Source of the DNA: Stomorhina lunata
Taxonomy: Eukaryota; Arthropoda; Insecta; Diptera; Rhiniidae
Length of the DNA stretch: 64,000 nucleotides
Reading direction: 5' to 3'
NCBI GenBank assembly: GCA_933228675.1
Contig: OW121741.1
Coordinates: 24,337,224 to 24,401,223, forward strand
Part shown: piece after piece, positions 59,341 through 64,000 of the stretch
How positions within the stretch are numbered: the stretch's first letter is position 1
Layout: every line of letters begins with the position of its first letter
Made by a program: the position numbers and the translations under genes
The notes under the pieces: generated by a model
Told to the model about the DNA's origin: nothing
What the model saw: only the letters and a program-made list of their open reading frames with translations
Databases searched by the model: none

Positions 59341-61069
59341 TATTTCACTAAACTACAATTCTACAAGTTTACAAGTTACAATTACAAGTCTAATTCTTAC
59401 AAGTGTTGTTCAATTGTGTTGCATTCAAATTTACACAACAATTGTAGATTTTTGGACTTGTAAACTACAATTTCTACAATTACAATTTCTACAATTACAA
59501 TTTCTAAAATTACAATTTCTAAAAACCAAATTCAAACCGAATTCAATTTATCAGTCACTTGCAACTTCTAAAATTTTTTTTGCAGAGACCGAATATTAAT
59601 ACTTTTAAAACAATATTTTCATATTTTAATCCATACAAAAACAATCATTGAAGTTTAAAAAATAATAAATATCCCCAAAGATTTTTAATTGTTCAAAAAA
59701 TTTTGTATCGTTTTTCAATCCGATGAAAATAAAAAATAAAAAAATCGTTTGGGATATTTATCAGTTCAAAATTATTTTCATCTTTTTTCATCCGATGAAA
59801 AAAAAAAATTTGGTAGAAAATATTCAAATTTTATTTCTGTATTTGTCCTGGTTTCATTCATCATAATGTTCTTGCATAGATTAGGAAACTCCAAAATCCT
59901 TGCGCCAACTGCCGTAGCAGGGGGATTTCTCGCATGATTACCCCTTGGAGTAGTATATTCTGTAATATTGTTTCTTTTAATGCTTAAAACATCGTGAGTG
60001 CTAAGTCGTTGGGTGATGGGTCCAAAGACACAAGGCACGTTTGTATAGCGAGCCGCTCGATCCGAGACTGAGGCCCGCTTGCAGCCGCAACTAACATGTT
60101 GAACAGACGCTGCATTTTCGTACTTTACGAAGTACAATTATCTTAGACCCTTAGACCATATACGTTGGAATGGTTCTTAGATAACTCCCTTTTATATTAG
60201 CCCTGACCTAGAATCCCACACTGGTTGTTTACCGCGTCTAAAACTAGGTTGCTAAGGTTTCCAGGATGTACCACGAGAAGGTTAGAGTGGGATTTGGATA
60301 CAGTTCTTACCTGGTAGCTAGAGACGTCAGGCAATTCTGCATCCTTCCATTCCCTATGCTCCACTGGGAGCCAAGAATGACAGAAGAAGATTTGTCCTGG
60401 TATAAAAAGTCTTTAGGACGTTTAAATTACAATAAATTCAATTATTGTTGCAAATTATATGTTGAAATGGTTTTGCGAGTCAAATAAACCACTAATAGTT
60501 CCATTAGGACTATTAGGCTTAACTTCGATGTCCTAAAACATTGCAATTAATTGAAAACATATACATACATTCATTGTTAAAAGTTTTATAATTTCAAAAA
60601 TATTTTATTTTTCAAAGTCAAAATAGAAGTTCAAAAATTAAAACAAACAATAAAATATTTTTCTGTTCGGATATTTATCGTTCAAGATATTTAAAATTTT
60701 CATCATGAGGGATATTTATATTTCAAATATAAATCCCTCATTTTTATTCATCGATCGAAATGAAAATAAATTTTCATCGGCAATGATATTTATACTTGAT
60801 TGATTTAAAAAATAAAACAATATTCGGTCTCTGTTTTTTTGAGAGTCTCAGTCGACTCCATGCTTTTTTTCTACAAGTGTACAAGTACAAATTTAGATTT
60901 GTGAAACAAAACCACTTGTAGAAGTATGACTTGTAAACTTGTGAATTGTAAAAATCACTTTTGTAGCTACAAACTTGTAATTGTATTTTAATGAAACACA
61001 ATTTTTTACAAGTTCACAATTTTACAGGCAAAAACACTTGTAATTGTAGACTTGTATCTTAGTGAAATA
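59341..61069. mobile_element. Foldback-type element with about 255-bp inverted arms
   Basis: The outer end TATTTCACT at 59341 is matched by AGTGAAATA ending at 61069. The inner marker GAGACCGAATATT (59585-59597) is matched by AATATTCGGTCTC (60819-60831), giving arms of 257 and 251 bp. The arms contain short tandem motifs: ACAATTTCTACAATTACAA in the left arm and CTTGTAATTGTA/ACTTGTAAACTTGTG in the right. Inside, GGGATATTTAT and GATGAAAA motifs also appear in inverted form near 59750-59800 and 60680-60780. Internally repetitive arms recall fly foldback (FB-like) elements. No transposase recognised. Confidence 0.75.
59850..60490. other. Unidentified GC-richer core of the foldback element
   Basis: Markedly richer in G and C and lower in homopolymers than its surroundings, for example GAGCCGCTCGATCCGAGACT at about 60050. 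The longest frames are 119 codons on minus (59778-60137) and 73 on plus (60266-60487). The minus frame contains V-S-C-G-C-K-R and a T-P-R-G-N-H-A-R-N-P-P stretch but matches no family I recognise. Because the segment is bracketed by inverted arms, it could be captured host sequence. Confidence 0.45.
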
Positions 61070-61896
61070 ATACTTTGCGAACTGAATTCTTTTATTGATA
61101 TCATTAAATTATACATCATCATAATAAAAAAAAACTTGCATAAATCGGGAAGCATTCGGAGAACTTGTTATTCTTTCTTTAGAGGTTTGCATAAGAATTT
61201 TAGACCTTCAAAGAATTGGAAATGAGCGGTGAAATGCTCTCAGAATTATTTAGAGATTTTATAAAGTCGAGATTTCTAGGCCTTCGGAGCAGAGGTAGTG
61301 ACCAGCTCAATGCAGACTCATTAAGAGATTTAATAAATTTGATTCGAAAATTCTGAGTGCCAAACAAGATAGCCTGTGAAAAGGGTAAGAAGCATTTCGG
61401 AAAATCTATATGCCAAAATAGGATTCCTCGTATACTTTTAATGAAATTAATTAAATATTGCTACGGCCTGAGGTTTTACCGGTACCTACAATTTCTGAAG
61501 CTAGTGATCACATTAGCCAAAAGTCTTGGTGTATCAACAGACAAACAAAAGTGTCATTGAAATTGCAAAGTAGCTTGTATTCCTAATGTTTTCGATGTAT
61601 TGCCAAGGAGATCTAGCAATTCTATATGAGATATGTTCTATAAAAACTTTTTCAATCAAAATTTGTGCTATAGACAAATTTTAAATAAATATTTCTTTAA
61701 TATTCGTCTATATTTATGATATACACATTTTTGACAATTGCGATTTTTTGCAGATTTCTGAAAATTTACTGCCGATAATTCCGATTTATTCTAAAAATAT
61801 GCCGATTTTTCACAAAAAATTTTGGCAGCCCTGGTAAAAGAGAAAAGAAGCAATATTTCCAAAAGCTTAAGAGATATTGATTATTAAATCAGTACA
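61070..61896. other. Unique AT-rich DNA, no gene seen
   Basis: Includes a few degenerate CTATAGACAAATTTT-type units at about 61628-61700, similar to the minisatellite core, and TTTGGCAGCCCTGG at about 61820. The 67-codon frame at 61357-61560 has no recognised domain. Confidence 0.45.
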
Positions 61897-62146
61897 TCGC
61901 ACTTGTTCAACAAGAGGGTATTCACTCAAAATTTTTAAATTTTCACTTTTTTAAAGAAATTGATGTGTAGTAGTCTCATCTACCCACTGTTAAAATCTGA
62001 CATCATTCTCACTATAATTTCACCAAAAAAACTACAGTTTTACCCCTCTTCCTTATATGAAAGTAGTAGTAAAATAAAATAGTTTTTTTGACTCTACTGA
62101 AAATTTAAAAATTTTGAGTTAATACCCTCTTGTTGATCAAGTGCGA
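61897..62146. mobile_element. MITE, about 250 bp with about 50-bp inverted ends
   Basis: The left end starts TCGCACTTGTTCAACAAGAG and continues through GGGTATTCACTCAAAATTTT. The right end (reverse complement) starts TCGCACTTGATCAACAAGAG and continues GGGTATTAACTCAAAATTTT. Over the first 48 bases I see two differences. There is no coding capacity. A target-site duplication is not clear: CA precedes the left end and CA follows the right end. Confidence 0.9.
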
Positions 62147-62369
62147 CATGTTTTTTTGAAAAGTGTAATAACTTCAATAATAAAAAAAACTTAGCTTATA
62201 ATTCATTACCCAACTAGGGGTTTTCTTCTACCATCATAAGCACGGGTCGGCGCAAAGAGAACAGAAGGGCAGAGTTGCCGTTTTTTATACTTTTAACTAA
62301 AATAGGTATTTTTTTCAACGTGTAGTTCTAACGTTTTAAAAAGAAAAAGTTTTCTACTCCATTTTTTTT
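62147..62369. other. Short unique spacer
   Basis: Contains a small GC-richer patch (CACGGGTCGGCGCAAAGAG at about 62243) of unknown nature. No gene seen. Confidence 0.4.
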
Positions 62370-62590
62370 TAATATTTTTAACAAAAATATTTCTATAGAA
62401 AATTATTTATCAAAAAATTTTCTATAAAATTTTTTTTTTATCAAAAATTTTTCTATGGAAAATTTTTTATCAAAAATTTTTCTATGGAGAATTTTTTATC
62501 AAACATTTTTCTATGGAAAATTTTTTTATCAAAAATTTTTCTATTGAAATTTTTTATCAAAAAATTTTCTACGAAAATTGTTTGGATCGA
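62370..62590. repeat. Short degenerate 28-29-bp minisatellite (about 7 units)
   Basis: Units of the form TTTTTATCAAAAATTTTTCT followed by ATGGAAAA or ATAGAAAA, similar to the 28-bp flank of the large array. It is a small, possibly non-expanded example of the same repeat family. The 61-codon frame at 62513-62698 begins inside it and is not supported. Confidence 0.85.
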
Positions 62591-64000
62591 AAATATCTGA
62601 AAAAATATAAAAATCTAAAATTGTTTAATGTGAGAATTTATTTCTGTTTTGAAAAATATTCCCAATATTTTCAAAAATCCCAATGTTTACAAAAATAATA
62701 GTGCTGTGGCAACAATGTTCGAGTTTATATTTCTTTGCTCTCTCGAACCATGTATTTTGTTGCTATTAATTGGATTTTGTTTGCTATTAATTGGATTTGT
62801 TTCTTGTCTATTTTGTTTTTGCCTTTTTTTTAACAAAGTGGCACCAACCAACTCCGTTAACATCCAAATTCTAACTGAATGTTTTTAATACTCATTTTCA
62901 TGAGTTTATTAATGATCGTGGTATTTACGAAAATTAAAAGAATTCATCGGCTGCTGGTGGTATGGGCTGCGTACTCCTGTTCATAAGGTTTCAGATTTTG
63001 GAGTACTAACTTTAGTACTTAGCTAAAAATTTTTAATAGTAGAGATACGTTCTAAGTTTTCTGTAAGAGTGACCGTAGCGGAAGTACAAATCAGTAGTAA
63101 AAAAAGATTAACTTTTTTTAAGCTATCATTTTGTTATAACGCAATCCATTGATCCAGAGATAATTTGGAATTTTCCTATTACAAGAAGCTTATTTTAGTA
63201 AACTTTGGATATACATAGAATTGCCTATGAAATAAGTAGTAAAATTACATTAAGGTAAATATTTATGTTCCTAACAACAGTAACAGTAGCTATAGCTGAC
63301 CCTTAACAAATCACAAGACATATCTAACCCAAAAAAGCATCAGATCAAGAGCACATAAACTATCAAATTTATTAACTAAACCGTAATAAAATAAAACCCA
63401 TTCACACTCTTGTTACGTTATCAGTTTCCGTTAAAAATATCTCAAACAAAATACAAACTAATAAAAAACTTTTCTTATTTTCATTCACATGCGGGTACCC
63501 ACTCTATTCTACTAATCTTAAGTTATGAACCAAAACAGTCTGACAAATTTGAATGAAATTTTCTTGAAAACTGATTTGGAAATGTAATAAAACTAGTAAT
63601 CTTCCAAAAAAAGAGACCACACTTCTAAGGAAATAGAAGAAAAGAAACTAAATTCATTGTAATTTTATATCATGGCCTTTATTATTCTTAATCTAATGTC
63701 AAGAGATTTGAAGTAGTCATGTGAAAAGACTACTGATTTCAGTTTTTTTTATTTATGTATATAAATAATTTGATTTCACTTTAACAACCGAATATGTCAA
63801 ATAAACCATAAATTAAATACTAGATGTTATTTTTTTCGAAACGGGGCATCTGCGACATGTTCTTAAAAATAAAACATTAAAACAGAATTTTATGGTTTTC
63901 TGACACTCTCACTTAAAACTTAGACACAAAGATATTCAAACCCTTTTCTATAATTTCCAAATTATTTAAAAGTAATTCCAAAAACCTAATGAAAATAAAA
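62591..64000. other. Unique AT-rich DNA to the window end, no gene seen
   Basis: A short direct repeat TGCTATTAATTGGATTTTGT/TGCTATTAATTGGATTTGT lies at about 62761-62800. The 79-codon frame at 62649-62888 gives a hydrophobic L/F/C-rich translation but overlaps repeats and lacks a recognised family. Nothing else supported. Confidence 0.45.

Noticed and set aside
62649..62888. 79-codon frame with a hydrophobic L/F/C-rich segment
   Set aside because: Starts in repeat-derived DNA and includes a short direct duplication; no recognised family.

Overview
This is a eukaryotic, strongly AT-rich window, almost certainly from a dipteran fly; the blowfly/house-fly type (calyptrate) is my best guess. The grounds are several families typical of fly genomes together: a jockey/CR1-like LINE tail, a mariner-type transposase with TA target duplication, an RTE-like 3' end with a short tandem tail, and elements with a GTCY-type microsatellite next to GACGGACATCGCT, recalling the Drosophila DINE-1/mini-me (Helentron) group. 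There are no bacterial operons, tRNA or rRNA genes, and I found no convincing host protein-coding gene. The window is a gene desert, a giant intron or pericentromeric-type DNA made of tandem arrays and broken transposons.

Tandem arrays fill roughly 24 to 25 kb. They are: an imperfect 30-bp array (0.58-1.43 kb); a 31-bp array that changes abruptly to a 33-bp unit (3.93-6.99 kb); a 31-bp array (15.6-18.26 kb); a 10-bp array (19.63-21.2 kb); an 11-bp array (23.15-25.0 kb); a nearly perfect 11-bp array of about 3.86 kb (30.5-34.4 kb); an 18-bp array carrying TGAGTCA (36.1-36.7 kb); a 28-bp then 31-bp array of about 7.5 kb (36.9-44.45 kb); a GACA tetranucleotide array inside a transposon (47.75-48.35 kb); and a degenerate array of about 30 bp with higher-order structure (54.5-56.4 kb). 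Several unrelated-looking arrays share the palindromic core TTTTCTATAGAAAA or a variant, and most periods are close to whole numbers of helical turns.

Transposon remains lie between the arrays: a LINE 3' end with an internal 246-bp in-frame duplication and a second nested tail (8.1-9.05 kb), inserted in a minus-strand copy of a dispersed family called here family 1 (9.05-10.15 kb); an RTE-like reverse transcriptase relic (12.1-12.35 kb); a full-length but disrupted mariner-type element (12.41-13.72 kb); two long plus-strand copies of family 1 (26.29-28.70 and 46.09-48.47 kb); a relic of a second mariner copy (51.85-52.2 kb); two loci of a related family 2 (52.62-53.58 plus, 57.95-58.68 minus); a possible hAT-type inverted-terminal element (50.53-51.21 kb); a foldback-type element with about 255-bp arms around an unidentified GC-richer core (59.34-61.07 kb); and a 250-bp MITE with about 50-bp inverted ends (61.90-62.15 kb).

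The main biological story is repeat birth. One family 1 copy has a GACR tract of about 14 bp, and the other has about 600 bp at the identical site. The short motifs of two 11-bp arrays also occur unarrayed near 15.5 kb. The long open frames in the arrays result from unit lengths and low stop density and are not proposed as genes.
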